A stretch of DNA of 64,000 bases from Savagea serpentis (GCF_015351395.1 NZ_JADKPV010000003.1:124001-188000); one strand, 5' to 3'. Positions 36,276 to 45,736 are shown, counted from the first letter of the stretch. Notes: generated from the sequence alone by a model not told the origin. Numbers and translations are program-made.

Positions 36276-38011
36276 TGACGTTTCACTCCAATCATTTCAT
36301 TAAGTCCCGCGCCCGGTGCGACCATCGGATAAACGTTCTCCATCTGCTTGACGCGACAGTCAATTAAAACAGGCTCATTATTCGTCAATGTTTCTTCGAA
36401 TACTTGGCGCGCTTCTTCTAATGTGTCAACGCGGTATGATGGAATGTTGTACGCTTCTCCTAATTTTACGAAGTCTGGCTGTACTTGAATGAGTGATTCA
36501 GAATAACGCTCGTCGTAAAACTCTTCCTGCCATTGACGAACCATGCCGAGTGCTCCGTTGTTTAAGATGATCACTTTCACTGGGAAACGGAATTCTTGAA
36601 GCAATGACAACTCTTGAGCCGTCATTTGGAATCCAGCATCTCCGACGATAGAGACGACAGTGCGATCTGGTTTTGCGATTTGTGCGCCAATCGCTGCTGG
36701 AAATCCGAAGCCCATCGTTCCAAGTCCACCTGAAGTGACCCAAGAATCCGGGTGGTTCAAGCCGTAATATTGTGCCGACCACATTTGATGTTGCCCGACG
36801 TCTGTCGTAACGACCGCATCGCCTTTTGTCACTTCGTGCACCATTTGAAGTGCTTGCTGTGGCAAAATATACTTCGGATCTTCTTTGTACCAAAGTGGGT
36901 AGCTAGTTTTCATATCTTCAAGCTGTGCTGTCCACGCACTGAAGTCTTGCATCTTGAAGTCTTTTTTCAACATCTTCTCTAAGGCGCGTTTCGCATCTCC
37001 GACAATCGGCACTTCCGTCGGTACGTTTTTGCCGATTTCTGCTGGATCGATATCGATATGAACAACTTTTGCATTCGATGCAAATACGTCTAAGTTTCCT
37101 GTCAAACGGTCATCAAAACGAGCCCCGATATTGACGAGAACATCACAATCGCTAATTGCCATATTCGCTGTGTAATAGCCGTGCATCCCTGCCATACCTA
37201 AAAACTGAGGATGATTTCCTGCAATGGCGCCGAGTCCTAATAAAGTACTCGTGACCGGAATTTGATGTTTTTCGACAAATGTTTGTAATTCTTCTGTCGC
37301 TTTACTATGCAAAACGCCTGCACCGATTAAAAGTAGTGGCTTTTTTGCTTCTTTTAAAAGCTCAATCGCTTTCTCCACTTGCAAATGATTCGGTTCGACA
37401 GTCGGTTGATACCCTGGTAAGTTTACTTCTTCATGAAAAGCGTCATCGCTACCTGTGAAGATTTCTGTCGCGACGTTTTTCGGAATGTCGACAACGACGG
37501 GACCTGGACGTCCTGTGGATGCGATGTGGAATGCTTCGTTTACGATACGCGGTAAGTCATCCACTGTTTGCACTTGATAGTTATGCTTCGTAATCGGTTG
37601 CGTAATGCCGATAATATCTGCTTCTTGGAATGCGTCTGTTCCGATCACTGTAGTAGATACTTGACCAGTAAAGACGACGAGTGGAATCGAATCCATCATC
37701 GCATCCGTAATTCCTGTCACGAGGTTTGTTGCGCCTGGACCGCTCGTTGCAATGACGACGCCCGGACGTCCTGCGACACGCGCATAACCTTCCGCTGCGT
37801 GAATCGCACCTTGTTCGTGACGCGTCAAAATGTGACGGATTGGATTTTTGTAAAGAGCATCATAAATCGGCAAAACTGCTCCTCCTGGATATCCAAAAAT
37901 AACTTCAACACCTTGCTTGTGTAACGCGTCAATTAATACTGCTGACCCATCGTAAGGCTCAATTCGTTGTGACTGCTCCGTTGCTTGTTTTTTAGCTGCT
38001 TCTGCATTCAT
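36272..38011 (-). CDS. ilvB: acetolactate synthase large (catalytic) subunit
   Basis: A 579-aa ThDP and FAD enzyme making acetolactate or acetohydroxybutyrate. The catalytic Glu in [16 protein letters not shown] (about 66) and the ThDP motif [12 protein letters not shown] to [11 protein letters not shown] (about 455-487) are present. ATG 38011 is seven bases from GAGGAGG; the upstream in-frame start at 38032 lacks a site. First gene after the T-box leader, so its transcription should rise when the cognate tRNA is uncharged. Confidence 0.96.
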   Translation of the reverse strand: MNAEAAKKQATEQSQRIEPYDGSAVLIDALHKQGVEVIFGYPGGAVLPIYDALYKNPIRHILTRHEQGAIHAAEGYARVAGRPGVVIATSGPGATNLVTGITDAMMDSIPLVVFTGQVSTTVIGTDAFQEADIIGITQPITKHNYQVQTVDDLPRIVNEAFHIASTGRPGPVVVDIPKNVATEIFTGSDDAFHEEVNLPGYQPTVEPNHLQVEKAIELLKEAKKPLLLIGAGVLHSKATEELQTFVEKHQIPVTSTLLGLGAIAGNHPQFLGMAGMHGYYTANMAISDCDVLVNIGARFDDRLTGNLDVFASNAKVVHIDIDPAEIGKNVPTEVPIVGDAKRALEKMLKKDFKMQDFSAWTAQLEDMKTSYPLWYKEDPKYILPQQALQMVHEVTKGDAVVTTDVGQHQMWSAQYYGLNHPDSWVTSGGLGTMGFGFPAAIGAQIAKPDRTVVSIVGDAGFQMTAQELSLLQEFRFPVKVIILNNGALGMVRQWQEEFYDERYSESLIQVQPDFVKLGEAYNIPSYRVDTLEEARQVFEETLTNNEPVLIDCRVKQMENVYPMVAPGAGLNEMIGVKRQ

Positions 38012-38044
38012 ATCTTTTCCTCCTCGCTTCATTTACCAAAAAAC

Positions 38045-38352
38045 AGATGTAACATAACTAAAATAAAAAAGCTCTCTCATCTCTACGTAAAGAATTCTCT
38101 CTCTACATAGGGATGAAAAAGCTTCATGGTACCACCCTAATTCACGACATATTTGTCGCCTCTAGCAAGCTGATCCAACCCATCAGCTTGAATGATTCAT
38201 AACGAGCGTGTTTTCGCCCGGACTTGCCTATACGTCATCTGACATTCAGCAAATCACTCCGAGGAGATGTCGTCATTAACTGCATTGCTAAGTCTCACCA
38301 ACCCTTAGCTCTCTGAAAATGCGTCTGTTAATCACTTTTCCCTCATCAACGT
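38045..38352 (-). promoter_or_regulatory. T-box riboswitch leader of ilvBNC-leuABCD, probably isoleucine specific
   Basis: On the minus strand the leader shows all T-box landmarks in order. Stem I has GATGAGGG with AGTG, the distal AGAGAGC and GGTTGGTGAGA motifs, and a specifier loop GACGACATC just before the closing CCTC; ATC at 38266-38268 is an Ile codon. Stem III is CAAGCTGAT/ATCAGCTTG. The T-box TAGGGTGGTACC is at 38128-38139. The terminator GCTTTTTCATC...GATGAGAGAGC with T6 follows. Uncharged tRNA would pair with the specifier and T-box and permit read-through. Isoleucine is my reading of the loop; GTC elsewhere in the leader was rejected. Confidence 0.92.
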
Positions 38353-38359
38353 TTTCGTG

Positions 38360-40027
38360 TTAAATTTTCATCACACCACCTGTGCTCGCGCTTGTAACAA
38401 GCTTTGAATAACGAGCTAAGTAGCCTTTTTTAATTTTCGGTTCAAATGGAGCTAACTTCGAACGACGCTCTTCCAATACTGCGTCATCGACGAGTAAGTT
38501 AATCGTACGTTCTGTTAAGTTAATCTCGATTGTATCGCCATCTTCAACAAGTGCAATCGGTCCGCCTTCCGCCGCTTCTGGCGAAATATGTCCGATGGAA
38601 ATCCCACGCGATGCTCCCGAGAAACGACCGTCTGTAATGAGTGCGACTTTCGTTCCGAGACCGCGTCCCATAATGGCTGACGTCGGTGCGAGCATTTCTG
38701 GCATTCCTGGACCACCTTTTGGTCCTTCATACCGGATGACGACGACATGTCCTTCTCGAACTGTTCCATCATCGATACGCGCTTGCGCTTCTTCTTGTGA
38801 TTCAAATACGATGGCTTCTCCAGTGAATGTCTTAATGGAAGGATCAACCGCTCCAACTTTAATGACACCGCCGTCTGGTGCGATATTTCCGAATAAGACG
38901 GAAAGTCCACCAACTGGGCTGTACGGGTTATCTTTTGTACGAATCACTTCTGTATTTGTAATATGGTAATCTTGGACGTCTTCACCGATCGTCTTCCCTG
39001 TGATTGTTAAACGATCGGGATGAATCGCGCCAGGAATTTTCGTTAATTCATTAATGATGGCGCTGACGCCACCTGCTTTGAAAATATCATCCATCGAAAT
39101 ATCCGATGCTGGCATAATCTTCGCTAAATATGGCACACGCTCTGCTACGGTATTAATATCGCGAACATCGTATTCAATCTCCGCTTCGTGAGCAATCGCT
39201 AATGTGTGAAGTACTGTATTTGTTGAACCACCCATCGCCATGTCGAGTGCAAATGCGTCGTCAATCGCTTCTTTCGTTACGATATCGCGCGGTTTCACAT
39301 CTTCTTTTACCATGCGAATGAGGTGTTTCGCTGCTTCTTTAATTAATTTGTGACGTTCATCGCTCGTTGCGACAATCGTTCCGTTTCCGGGAAGTGTCAC
39401 ACCTAGCATCTCCATCAAGCTATTCATCGAGTTCGCTGTGAACATTCCTGAACATGAACCACATGTTGGACATGCATTGTTTTCAATATCAAGCAATTCT
39501 TCTGCTGTCATTTTTCCTGACTTATACGCTCCGACACCTTCAAAAACAGAAGTTAATGAAAGCGTCTCACCTTTTGAAGAAATGCCCGCTTCCATCGGTC
39601 CACCTGAAACGAATACGCTCGGTACGTTCGTACGTACTGCAGCCATCAACATTCCTGGAGTAATTTTGTCACAGTTCGGGATGTAAAAGACACCATCGAA
39701 CCAGTGAGCGTTAATGACCGTTTCAGCAGAGTCTGCGATAATTTCGCGGCTCGGTAATGAATAGCGCATTCCGATATGTCCCATCGCAATTCCATCGTCA
39801 ACACCGATCGTATTGAATTCAAACGGCACGCCGCCTGCTTCCCAAATCGCTTCTTTGACAATTTCAGCAAAAATATTTAAATGTTTATGTCCTGGAATAA
39901 TATCGATATAAGAGTTACAAACTCCGATGAACGGTTTTTCTAAATCTTTCGTCTTCACGCCTGTCGCATACAAGAGACTGCGGTGTGGAGCACGATCGAT
40001 ACCTTTTTTTATCATATCACTACGCAT
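38360..40027 (-). CDS. ilvD: dihydroxy-acid dehydratase
   Basis: A 555-aa Fe-S dehydratase producing the 2-oxo acid precursors of valine and isoleucine. Cluster cysteines are seen in GVCNS (about 36), NCDKITPGM (about 118) and [14 protein letters not shown] (about 189-202); [20 protein letters not shown] marks the C-terminal domain. It precedes the T-box leader, so it can be transcribed apart from the rest of the pathway, from its own promoter upstream. Confidence 0.96.
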   Translation of the reverse strand: MRSDMIKKGIDRAPHRSLLYATGVKTKDLEKPFIGVCNSYIDIIPGHKHLNIFAEIVKEAIWEAGGVPFEFNTIGVDDGIAMGHIGMRYSLPSREIIADSAETVINAHWFDGVFYIPNCDKITPGMLMAAVRTNVPSVFVSGGPMEAGISSKGETLSLTSVFEGVGAYKSGKMTAEELLDIENNACPTCGSCSGMFTANSMNSLMEMLGVTLPGNGTIVATSDERHKLIKEAAKHLIRMVKEDVKPRDIVTKEAIDDAFALDMAMGGSTNTVLHTLAIAHEAEIEYDVRDINTVAERVPYLAKIMPASDISMDDIFKAGGVSAIINELTKIPGAIHPDRLTITGKTIGEDVQDYHITNTEVIRTKDNPYSPVGGLSVLFGNIAPDGGVIKVGAVDPSIKTFTGEAIVFESQEEAQARIDDGTVREGHVVVIRYEGPKGGPGMPEMLAPTSAIMGRGLGTKVALITDGRFSGASRGISIGHISPEAAEGGPIALVEDGDTIEINLTERTINLLVDDAVLEERRSKLAPFEPKIKKGYLARYSKLVTSASTGGVMKI

Positions 40028-40133
40028 ATCATTCGCCCCTACTCAATCAATCCATTACATTTTTCAATTACGAGATTGTTCACTCTTTCCTAAAAAATCT
40101 GACAAATCAAACAATTGAAATTGATTAGTAGCT

Positions 40134-40162
40134 ATCATATATCGTTTTTTAAGAATCGTCAA
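40134..40162 (-). promoter_or_regulatory. promoter of ilvD
   Basis: On minus TTGACG, 17 bp, TATGAT; both hexamers match 5 of 6. It lies 107 bases before ilvD. Confidence 0.75.
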
Positions 40163-40164
40163 CC

Positions 40165-40179
40165 GTATTTCTGAAAGTT
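40165..40179. promoter_or_regulatory. possible CodY box next to the ilvD promoter
   Basis: GTATTTCTGAAAGTT matches the CodY consensus AATTTTCWGAAAATT at 11 of 15 positions and sits just upstream of the -35 hexamer. CodY regulates ilv genes in Bacillus; four mismatches make this tentative. Confidence 0.3.
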
Positions 40180-40183
40180 TTTC

Positions 40184-40220
40184 AAAACGTCTGATAATTC
40201 AAATAGATTATCAGACGTTT
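40184..40220 (-). terminator. hairpin after the second comK-like gene
   Basis: AAACGTCTGATAAT pairs with ATTATCAGACGTTTT on minus, 36 bases past the stop; the T tract is short (T4). Confidence 0.6.
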
Positions 40221-40256
40221 GTATACGCTTACAACTGTTTCAGACATACATTTGGA

Positions 40257-40754
40257 CTATTTCACCCATTCAGACAAAGTTTTGTCGCATTTTAAAGAAT
40301 ATGTCAAACTTCCGAGGTCTTCCCTCATCAAATAGCGACATGTCATCAATGTATGTTGCAATCGGTAACTTTGTTGTCTCAAGCTATAACGAGATGCTTT
40401 TATATCGAACTCTTCGCCGTTTAACAAGCGAATCGTCAACCATCCCTGTTCTTTTTGCTTCATATGAAATGGATGTTGAAAAATATAACAACAGTTCGGA
40501 TCTTTTGACGATGCTGTCGGAAAAGCTCCTATCTCGCAAGGTTTGATTAAAATCGGAGTTTTCTTTTCATAACCTAATAACTGCTTTACCGCTTCTTTCC
40601 GCCCTTCTTTCGTCGAAAAAGAAGATAAACAAAACTGCTCGATTAATTGCTTTGGGGTTTCGTGTCGCTCTACTGTTCCATCTAATGTATAGACGATGCT
40701 TTTCGTCTTTCCGATAAAATGTGGCGCAATGGCTAAAATACGTTCTACTTTCAT
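40257..40754 (-). CDS. ComK family protein (copy 2)
   Basis: A 165-aa ComK relative. The central EIGAFPTASSKDPNCCYIFQ region aligns with the FLFPTLSSTRPQCGWIS region of B. subtilis ComK, and FDIKASRYSLRQQSYRLQHT with its LPISYNSFENQVYRTA. The N-terminal part also follows ComK spacing. ATG 40754 is eight bases from AAAGGAG; an upstream in-frame start at 40790 is less likely. It is divergent from a small sigma factor 200 bases away. It is clearly different from copy 1 at 15.2 kb, so this is an old paralogue. Whether it activates, represses or antagonises competence cannot be seen. Confidence 0.78.
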   Translation of the reverse strand: MKVERILAIAPHFIGKTKSIVYTLDGTVERHETPKQLIEQFCLSSFSTKEGRKEAVKQLLGYEKKTPILIKPCEIGAFPTASSKDPNCCYIFQHPFHMKQKEQGWLTIRLLNGEEFDIKASRYSLRQQSYRLQHTLMTCRYLMREDLGSLTYSLKCDKTLSEWVK

Positions 40755-40840
40755 CCGTTTCTCTCCTTTACCTCCAACATTTTCATTCATTTTTTATTTT
40801 TACACCGGTCTTTTTGAAAAATCAACTAAATACTCATTCC

Positions 40841-40853
40841 AAAATTTAATTTT
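40841..40853. promoter_or_regulatory. single ComK AT-box between comK2 and the sigma gene
   Basis: AAAATTTAATTTT fits the AT-box AAAA-N5-TTTT exactly. A functional K-box needs a second AT-box 8, 18 or 31 bp away, and none of these spacings gives one, so this is weak. Confidence 0.25.
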
Positions 40854-40932
40854 AACCCGGGCGTTTTTTAGTTTTGCTCAGTCGCGTATATTTCCTTCTT
40901 TTTTTACAGTGAAGTCACCTAGGAATATTCGT

Positions 40933-40944
40933 TTCGTGCACGAA
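40933..40944. promoter_or_regulatory. 12-bp perfect palindrome before the sigma gene
   Basis: TTCGTGCACGAA, immediately upstream of the GGAG site of the sigma factor gene. Position and symmetry fit an operator or a 5' mRNA hairpin element. Confidence 0.4.
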
Positions 40945-40960
40945 CAGACTGGAGAAAAAA

Positions 40961-41452
40961 TTGGACTACGAACAAGTATTAGAACAATATCGCCCGATGA
41001 TTTCAGCCATCATTCGTGATTTCAACATCTATACAGACTTTGAAGACTATGAACAAATTGCAATGCTTGCCCTTTGGCAGGCGATTCAAATTTATGATGA
41101 GGAGCGTGGCGCTTTTTCTTCGATTGCGTACACTTTAATGAAGCGAGCAGTCGGAAATGCGTTGCGCAAAAACATCCGAGCGGCGAAGCAAGTGCCTGTC
41201 GAATCCGATACATTACAATATTTAACGGAAACGACAACGGATGAAAATGAAGCAGAAGAATGGCTCGCGCTCATTTTTGAACATCTGTCACCCGAAGAAC
41301 AGCAACTTGCCTATCTTTATTGGATTGAAGAAAAACCAAATGATGAGCTCGCTCAGTTGTTTCAAATTTCATATGAAGGGGTAACGAAACGCAAATATCG
41401 CTTGCTGAGAAAACTAAAGAAAATTGCCACTTCTTTGCAAAAAAATGATTAG
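40961..41452 (+). CDS. small sigma-70 family factor (SigH/ComX-like)
   Basis: A 163-aa protein with region 2 (DYEQIAMLALWQAIQIYDEERG-type, about residues 27-75, -10 recognition helix) and region 4 (LSPEEQQLAYLYWIEEKPNDELAQLFQIS, about 108-155, -35 helix-turn-helix). No region 1 or 3, so it belongs with group-4-like or SigH/ComX-type factors, not with SigA. The start is TTG, six bases from GGAG. Divergent from the second ComK-like gene, a neighbourhood that suggests competence control. No anti-sigma factor adjoins it. Confidence 0.75.
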   Translation: MDYEQVLEQYRPMISAIIRDFNIYTDFEDYEQIAMLALWQAIQIYDEERGAFSSIAYTLMKRAVGNALRKNIRAAKQVPVESDTLQYLTETTTDENEAEEWLALIFEHLSPEEQQLAYLYWIEEKPNDELAQLFQISYEGVTKRKYRLLRKLKKIATSLQKND

Positions 41453-41518
41453 GTAAAGCAACTTTCTCATTTCAATGAGCGTCTAACTATGGAAGATGAA
41501 TCACTTGGAGGCGCAATT

Positions 41519-42451
41519 ATGACTAGTCGAATAGAAAGAAAGAGAAAGAAAAAAAGAGCGGTGTGGAAATGGATTTTACTCATTTTCGCCATCGTTCTCG
41601 CAGCAGGCGTCGCTTATGCTGCTAAAATGTACATCGATTTAAAATCGACCGTTCAAAATATACATGAACCAATCGATAGCGAAAAAAGAGAGGATGATTT
41701 AACATTTCACGAACAAGAGCCGTTCTCTGTCTTATTGCTCGGTGTCGATGAAAGACCCGGAGATGGCGGACGATCCGATACGATGATCGTCCTCACCGTA
41801 AACCCTGAGACGAACTCGACAAAAATGTTAAGCATTCCGCGCGACACGTATACCGAGATTGTCGGACATGGGACTTCGGATAAAATTAACCATGCTTACG
41901 CATACGGCGGAGCGAAAATGGCCATTCAATCGGTTGAAAACTTATTTGATATACCGATCGACTTTTTCGTTCAAGTAAATATGGAAAGCTTTAAAGAAAT
42001 CGTCAATGCTGTCGGTGGCGTCGATGTTATCAGTCCATTAGACTTCGATTTAGAAGGGTATCATTTCAATAAAGGACCGCTCACTTTAAATGGAGACGAA
42101 GCGTTAAAATACGTCCGCATGCGGAAGGAAGATCCACGTGGAGACTGGGGACGACAAGACCGTCAACGTCAAGTCGTGGAAGCCGTTATGAAAAAAGGCG
42201 CTTCCGTCAGCACGCTCGTCAATTACCGTCCGATATTCGACGCGATTCAAAACAATTTCAAAACGAATATGACATTCGACGAAATGGTTTCGATTCAAAA
42301 ACATTATAAAGACGCGGCGAAACAGTTGGAACAACTTCATTTAGAAGAAGGCGAAGGTCAATTTATCGGCAATATTTGGTACTACATGCCGAACGAAGAA
42401 GAATTAAACGAAGTCATTCGTACATTACGCGAACATTTAGAATTACAATAA
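41519..42451 (+). CDS. LCP family wall-polymer transferase (second copy)
   Basis: A 310-aa LytR-CpsA-Psr protein: basic N terminus, one membrane helix at about residues 17-35, then the LCP domain with GRSDTMIVLTV (about 83-93), MLSIPRDTYTEI (about 102) and RMRKEDPRGDWGRQDRQRQV (about 195) motifs that hold the conserved Arg/Asp residues. ATG 41519 is seven bases from GGAGG. It is 66 bases after the sigma gene on the same strand and could be part of its transcript. Probably attaches teichoic acid or another polymer to the wall. Confidence 0.9.
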   Translation: MTSRIERKRKKKRAVWKWILLIFAIVLAAGVAYAAKMYIDLKSTVQNIHEPIDSEKREDDLTFHEQEPFSVLLLGVDERPGDGGRSDTMIVLTVNPETNSTKMLSIPRDTYTEIVGHGTSDKINHAYAYGGAKMAIQSVENLFDIPIDFFVQVNMESFKEIVNAVGGVDVISPLDFDLEGYHFNKGPLTLNGDEALKYVRMRKEDPRGDWGRQDRQRQVVEAVMKKGASVSTLVNYRPIFDAIQNNFKTNMTFDEMVSIQKHYKDAAKQLEQLHLEEGEGQFIGNIWYYMPNEEELNEVIRTLREHLELQ

Positions 42452-42454
42452 TAG

Positions 42455-42494
42455 AAAAGAGCATTCCGCTAATTAGGCAGAATGCTCTTTTTTT
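42455..42494. terminator. bidirectional terminator
   Basis: AAAAGAGCATTC pairs with GAATGCTCTTTT plus further Ts, between the LCP gene and the convergent hypothetical gene. Confidence 0.88.
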
Positions 42495-43092
42495 ATGAAA
42501 ACAAAATACGTTCATCTTGATTAGCTAAATAAAGTCGCCCTAATTCATTCCGATAACTTAATGTTTCTTTCGCTACAGGAGCTGCGATTTTCATTCCATT
42601 ATCGAAGACGATTAAAGAACCTACACTATATTCTTTCTCTCGTTTCTCCTTCATGATTTTCTCTTGTTTCTTCAAATTCGGCTGACGCATTTCTAATGAG
42701 GACATATTGGATGACGCGCTGTAATAATAGTTAAAAATTCCGAACAAGCGATCCGCACGATACCAAATGCTCTGTTCATTGCGCTGCCCTTCCGTCGGTG
42801 TGAAAATATACGTCTCTTCATCTACAGTAAACGTAATCGGCACTTTGTACAGCTTTTCATTTTGATAAATCAACATTTCTGGAAACTTGTTCAAGTGCTC
42901 GATTCGTTGGCGAACTAATAAATCATAGTTCAAACCGTAGTTCTCTAGTGAATATTTCAACTGATAAAAAGGATTGTGCCAAGCAGCATAATAGTTATCG
43001 CCTTGTAACACAAATGACCGCTGACGTTCTCCGGGAAGAAATGCTAAAATATCCGCATGAAAACTAGGCGTGTAATATTTGGAATCTTTCAT
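42493..43092 (-). CDS. hypothetical protein, 199 aa
   Basis: Not recognised. A soluble protein with no signal peptide or membrane helix, rich in aromatic residues in its N half (FVLQGDNYYAAWHNPFYQLKY) and basic in the middle (KKQEKIMKEKREKEY, likely a short helix). The C terminus is more regular. ATG 43092 is eight bases from AAGGAG. A perfect 15-bp inverted repeat directly precedes that site. The nucleotidase gene lies upstream on the same strand, 74 bases away. Probably real, given the ribosome site, terminator and length. Confidence 0.6.
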   Translation of the reverse strand: MKDSKYYTPSFHADILAFLPGERQRSFVLQGDNYYAAWHNPFYQLKYSLENYGLNYDLLVRQRIEHLNKFPEMLIYQNEKLYKVPITFTVDEETYIFTPTEGQRNEQSIWYRADRLFGIFNYYYSASSNMSSLEMRQPNLKKQEKIMKEKREKEYSVGSLIVFDNGMKIAAPVAKETLSYRNELGRLYLANQDERILFS

Positions 43093-43108
43093 GATTGTCA
43101 CTCCTTAA

Positions 43109-43149
43109 AATCATTAAAATATAGAGGGATACAATATATTTTAATGATT
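43109..43149 (-). repeat. perfect 15-bp inverted repeat before the hypothetical gene
   Basis: AATCATTAAAATATA (43109-43123) and its exact complement (43135-43149) flank an 11-base loop containing TCCCTC on the transcript strand. It ends two bases before the AAGGAG of the next gene. It might end the nucleotidase transcript, act as an operator or influence the ribosome site. Confidence 0.6.
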
Positions 43150-43166
43150 CACTTTAAAGAGTCAAT

Positions 43167-43706
43167 CTATTCCACTAGCTGTTTGAGGAAATAATGTTCA
43201 ACCTCTGCCCAATTTTTCATTTTTACATCGTACTCAACATGGACATTGTTCGGTGCTTCAAACATCACTCCTCGTCCTGTGAAACTCGTCAATTGTGTAA
43301 TATTATCATCGATTAAATAATCGGCGTGGATCACTTTTTTATCTCCGCAAAACACGAATAAACTCGGATTTAAAAATGGGAAATGCTCGCGCAACCAATC
43401 GTATTTCGCATCGAATGAATTCGGAACTTCCATCGCTGCCGTCGCGATCATAATTTCATAATGCTCACTCAAACGATGCAACACTTCTTGACTCCCTTCA
43501 ATCACAGGGAATGTGCGGAAGTAATCGCGCTCTTGAATTTTTTCAAAAAAGTATTCTAAATCATTCGGAAATAAATCCATAATTTTTTTACCTTCTAAAT
43601 CCCGCTTCGTAAAATTCGTGCCAACATGTTCATTCATTAGCTTTAAAGATGTTCCTGAAAAGTCAGCTAACACTTCATCCATATCTACCGCAATTCTTTT
43701 TTTCAA
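43167..43706 (-). CDS. 5'(3')-deoxyribonucleotidase (NT5C family)
   Basis: A 179-aa HAD-superfamily phosphatase that removes phosphate from deoxynucleoside monophosphates. HAD motif I is DMDEVLADF (nucleophile Asp near residue 7), motif II Ile-Ala-Thr-Ala, and motif IV DYLIDDN with two aspartates. TTG 43706 is chosen because AAGGAG is eight bases upstream and the protein then starts at the Rossmann strand; longer readings add a poor N terminus. Similar to phage and Bacillus deoxynucleotidases. Possible 2-gene unit with the hypothetical gene. Confidence 0.82.
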   Translation of the reverse strand: MKKRIAVDMDEVLADFSGTSLKLMNEHVGTNFTKRDLEGKKIMDLFPNDLEYFFEKIQERDYFRTFPVIEGSQEVLHRLSEHYEIMIATAAMEVPNSFDAKYDWLREHFPFLNPSLFVFCGDKKVIHADYLIDDNITQLTSFTGRGVMFEAPNNVHVEYDVKMKNWAEVEHYFLKQLVE

Positions 43707-43865
43707 TTTCTTCTCTCCTTCAATCACCATTTCTTCTAGTATATACTTTTTTCCTCTTTCATTTGCAAATTTCATGTTCTATCATTGTGAATTTACTGTG
43801 ATTATGTTAAAATTTTTCAAACAACCAATCATCCTACAACTTTACTTAGAGAAAGGATTTTTCAT

Positions 43866-44555
43866 ATGCATACATTATCGAGGAAAACGCTCGTTGAACA
43901 AGTGACGGAGGCCATCGAACGCGAAATTGAAAATGAAACGTGGCCGGTCGGTTCGAAAATTCCGTCCGAACCAGAACTTGTCGAACGCTTCGACGTGAGT
44001 CGCAATACGGTGCGTGAAGCGATTAAAGCGCTCGTTCATACCGGCGTCTTACAGTCGAAACAAGGTAGCGGCACCATCGTTTGTGCACGCAATAGCTTTT
44101 CAGCGGTCATTCAAAAAGAACTCGCAACGCAACAGTTGCGCCATACGCTCGAAGTCCGCTTCGCTTTGGAGCGAGAAGCCGCACGCCTTGCGAGCTTGCA
44201 TCATACGGACGAACAATTACTTCATATGAAACGAGCGATGAAACATGCAAGAACAGCTTTAGAAGGACATGATATCGAAGCCTTTTTAAAAGCGGACTTT
44301 GCTTTTCATGAAGCGGTCATTCATGCGTCTCACAACGACTTATTAATCGACCTATACGGTCAATTGTCCGAACGTATCGAACAATCGATTCGCGAACTCG
44401 TTTCCACTGATCAAGAATTTGCGATTCATCGTCATATTCATACCGAATTGTTCGAAGCGATTCAACAACGGGACGTCGCACAAGCTTTAATTGAAGCAGA
44501 ACGCTATATTACGCAATTTCAACATGTGTACGAAACAGCTAAAGGAGAATTATAA
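43866..44555 (+). CDS. GntR/FadR family transcriptional regulator
   Basis: A 229-aa regulator with an N-terminal winged helix (IPSEPELVERFDVSRNTVREAIKALVHTG region, about residues 36-66) and a C-terminal all-helical FCD domain (about 95-220) whose histidines may bind a metal and an acid ligand. GAAAGGA is nine bases from ATG. Its stop overlaps the start of the transporter by one base (TAATG), so it probably controls that gene. The effector is unknown. Confidence 0.9.
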   Translation: MHTLSRKTLVEQVTEAIEREIENETWPVGSKIPSEPELVERFDVSRNTVREAIKALVHTGVLQSKQGSGTIVCARNSFSAVIQKELATQQLRHTLEVRFALEREAARLASLHHTDEQLLHMKRAMKHARTALEGHDIEAFLKADFAFHEAVIHASHNDLLIDLYGQLSERIEQSIRELVSTDQEFAIHRHIHTELFEAIQQRDVAQALIEAERYITQFQHVYETAKGEL

Positions 44556-45727
44556 TGACAAAATCTTCAACGAATAAATCATGGCTCCTCATTATTGGAA
44601 TCATGCTCATTGCGGCGAATTTACGAGCACCGATTACAGCAGTCGGCTCTTTAATTAACGATATCGTCGACGACTTACAACTATCGAATGCGGTCGCAGG
44701 TTCCATTACGACGATTCCGTTACTCGCGTTCGCCATCTTCTCACCGTTCGCTCCGAAAATTGCACAACGATTCGGGTTAGAACGGACGATTTTTTACTCG
44801 ATGATCGCTTTAACGATTGGGATTTTCATTCGTTCAACATCTTCTATTGCTCTACTATTTGGTGGGACCATTTTGCTCGGATTAGCCATTTCAATCGGGA
44901 ACGTATTACTTCCTGGATATGTAAAATTAAAATTCCCTCATCAAATCGGCTTGATGACTGGTTTATATGCTGTCTTTATGAACATATTCGGAGCACTTGC
45001 ATCAGGGATTAGTGTACCGCTATCCAATGTCGGTTCACTCGGCTGGCAAGGAGCACTCGCGGTATTCGGCGGGCTTTCTTTACTCGCGACCATCGTTTGG
45101 ATGCCACAGCTAAAACAAAATATCGTTCCACCGAAAGTGACGTCTCAAGAGAAAAAGCCTTCACTTCTCAAATCACCACTCGCTTGGTCGGTGACGCTAT
45201 TTATGGGGACACAATCTCTACTCTTTTATACGATTGTCGCTTGGTTACCGCCGATGCTTCAGACGAAAGGGTACTCACCTGAAAGTGCTGGATGGATGTT
45301 GTTTGCTGTACAAATGACGATCGTGCCCGTTACGTTCATCGTACCGATTATCGCGGGTAAAATGAAAAATCAATTCGGATTAGCGATTTTTACTGCACTC
45401 GCTTTCGCAACAGGTATTATTTTCTTAATTATTAATGAGCCCATTCTTATTCTTCCTGCTGTTATTTCACTCGGGATTGGAGCGGGTAGTGCGTTCAGTT
45501 TAGCGATGATGCTGTTCACATTGCGCACGAATACAGTAGACGAGGCAGCTCAATTATCTGGTATGGCACAATCTGCGGGTTACTTACTCGCCGCAACAGG
45601 CCCGGTCATCTTCGGGAAACTGTACGACTTAACATTAGACTGGGACACATCCCTCTACATTTTACTCAGCATGACCCTCATTATTTTATTCGCCGGTCTT
45701 TATGCAAGCCAGTCGAAAACGGTATAA
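44555..45727 (+). CDS. CynX/NimT family MFS transporter
   Basis: A 390-aa major facilitator with 12 hydrophobic segments. N-terminal LLIIGIMLIAANLRAPITAVG is typical of the cyanate/nitroimidazole (CynX, NimT, YycB) group. No signal for substrate. Coupled by overlap to the GntR gene and closed by a terminator, giving a two-gene regulator-transporter unit, probably for an efflux or uptake response to a small acid or drug. Confidence 0.88.
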   Translation: MTKSSTNKSWLLIIGIMLIAANLRAPITAVGSLINDIVDDLQLSNAVAGSITTIPLLAFAIFSPFAPKIAQRFGLERTIFYSMIALTIGIFIRSTSSIALLFGGTILLGLAISIGNVLLPGYVKLKFPHQIGLMTGLYAVFMNIFGALASGISVPLSNVGSLGWQGALAVFGGLSLLATIVWMPQLKQNIVPPKVTSQEKKPSLLKSPLAWSVTLFMGTQSLLFYTIVAWLPPMLQTKGYSPESAGWMLFAVQMTIVPVTFIVPIIAGKMKNQFGLAIFTALAFATGIIFLIINEPILILPAVISLGIGAGSAFSLAMMLFTLRTNTVDEAAQLSGMAQSAGYLLAATGPVIFGKLYDLTLDWDTSLYILLSMTLIILFAGLYASQSKTV

Positions 45728-45736
45728 CTTCTAAAT

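Noticed and set aside
38240-38268. GTC (valine) as T-box specifier, in a GAATGTCAG stretch
   Set aside because: That stretch lies outside stem I once GAGG/CCTC and ATTAAC/GTTAAT pairings are drawn; ATC in the loop next to CCTC fits better.
40801-40870. Complete K-box (two AT-boxes) for ComK
   Set aside because: Only one AAAA-N5-TTTT was found; the positions 8, 18 and 31 bp away do not match.
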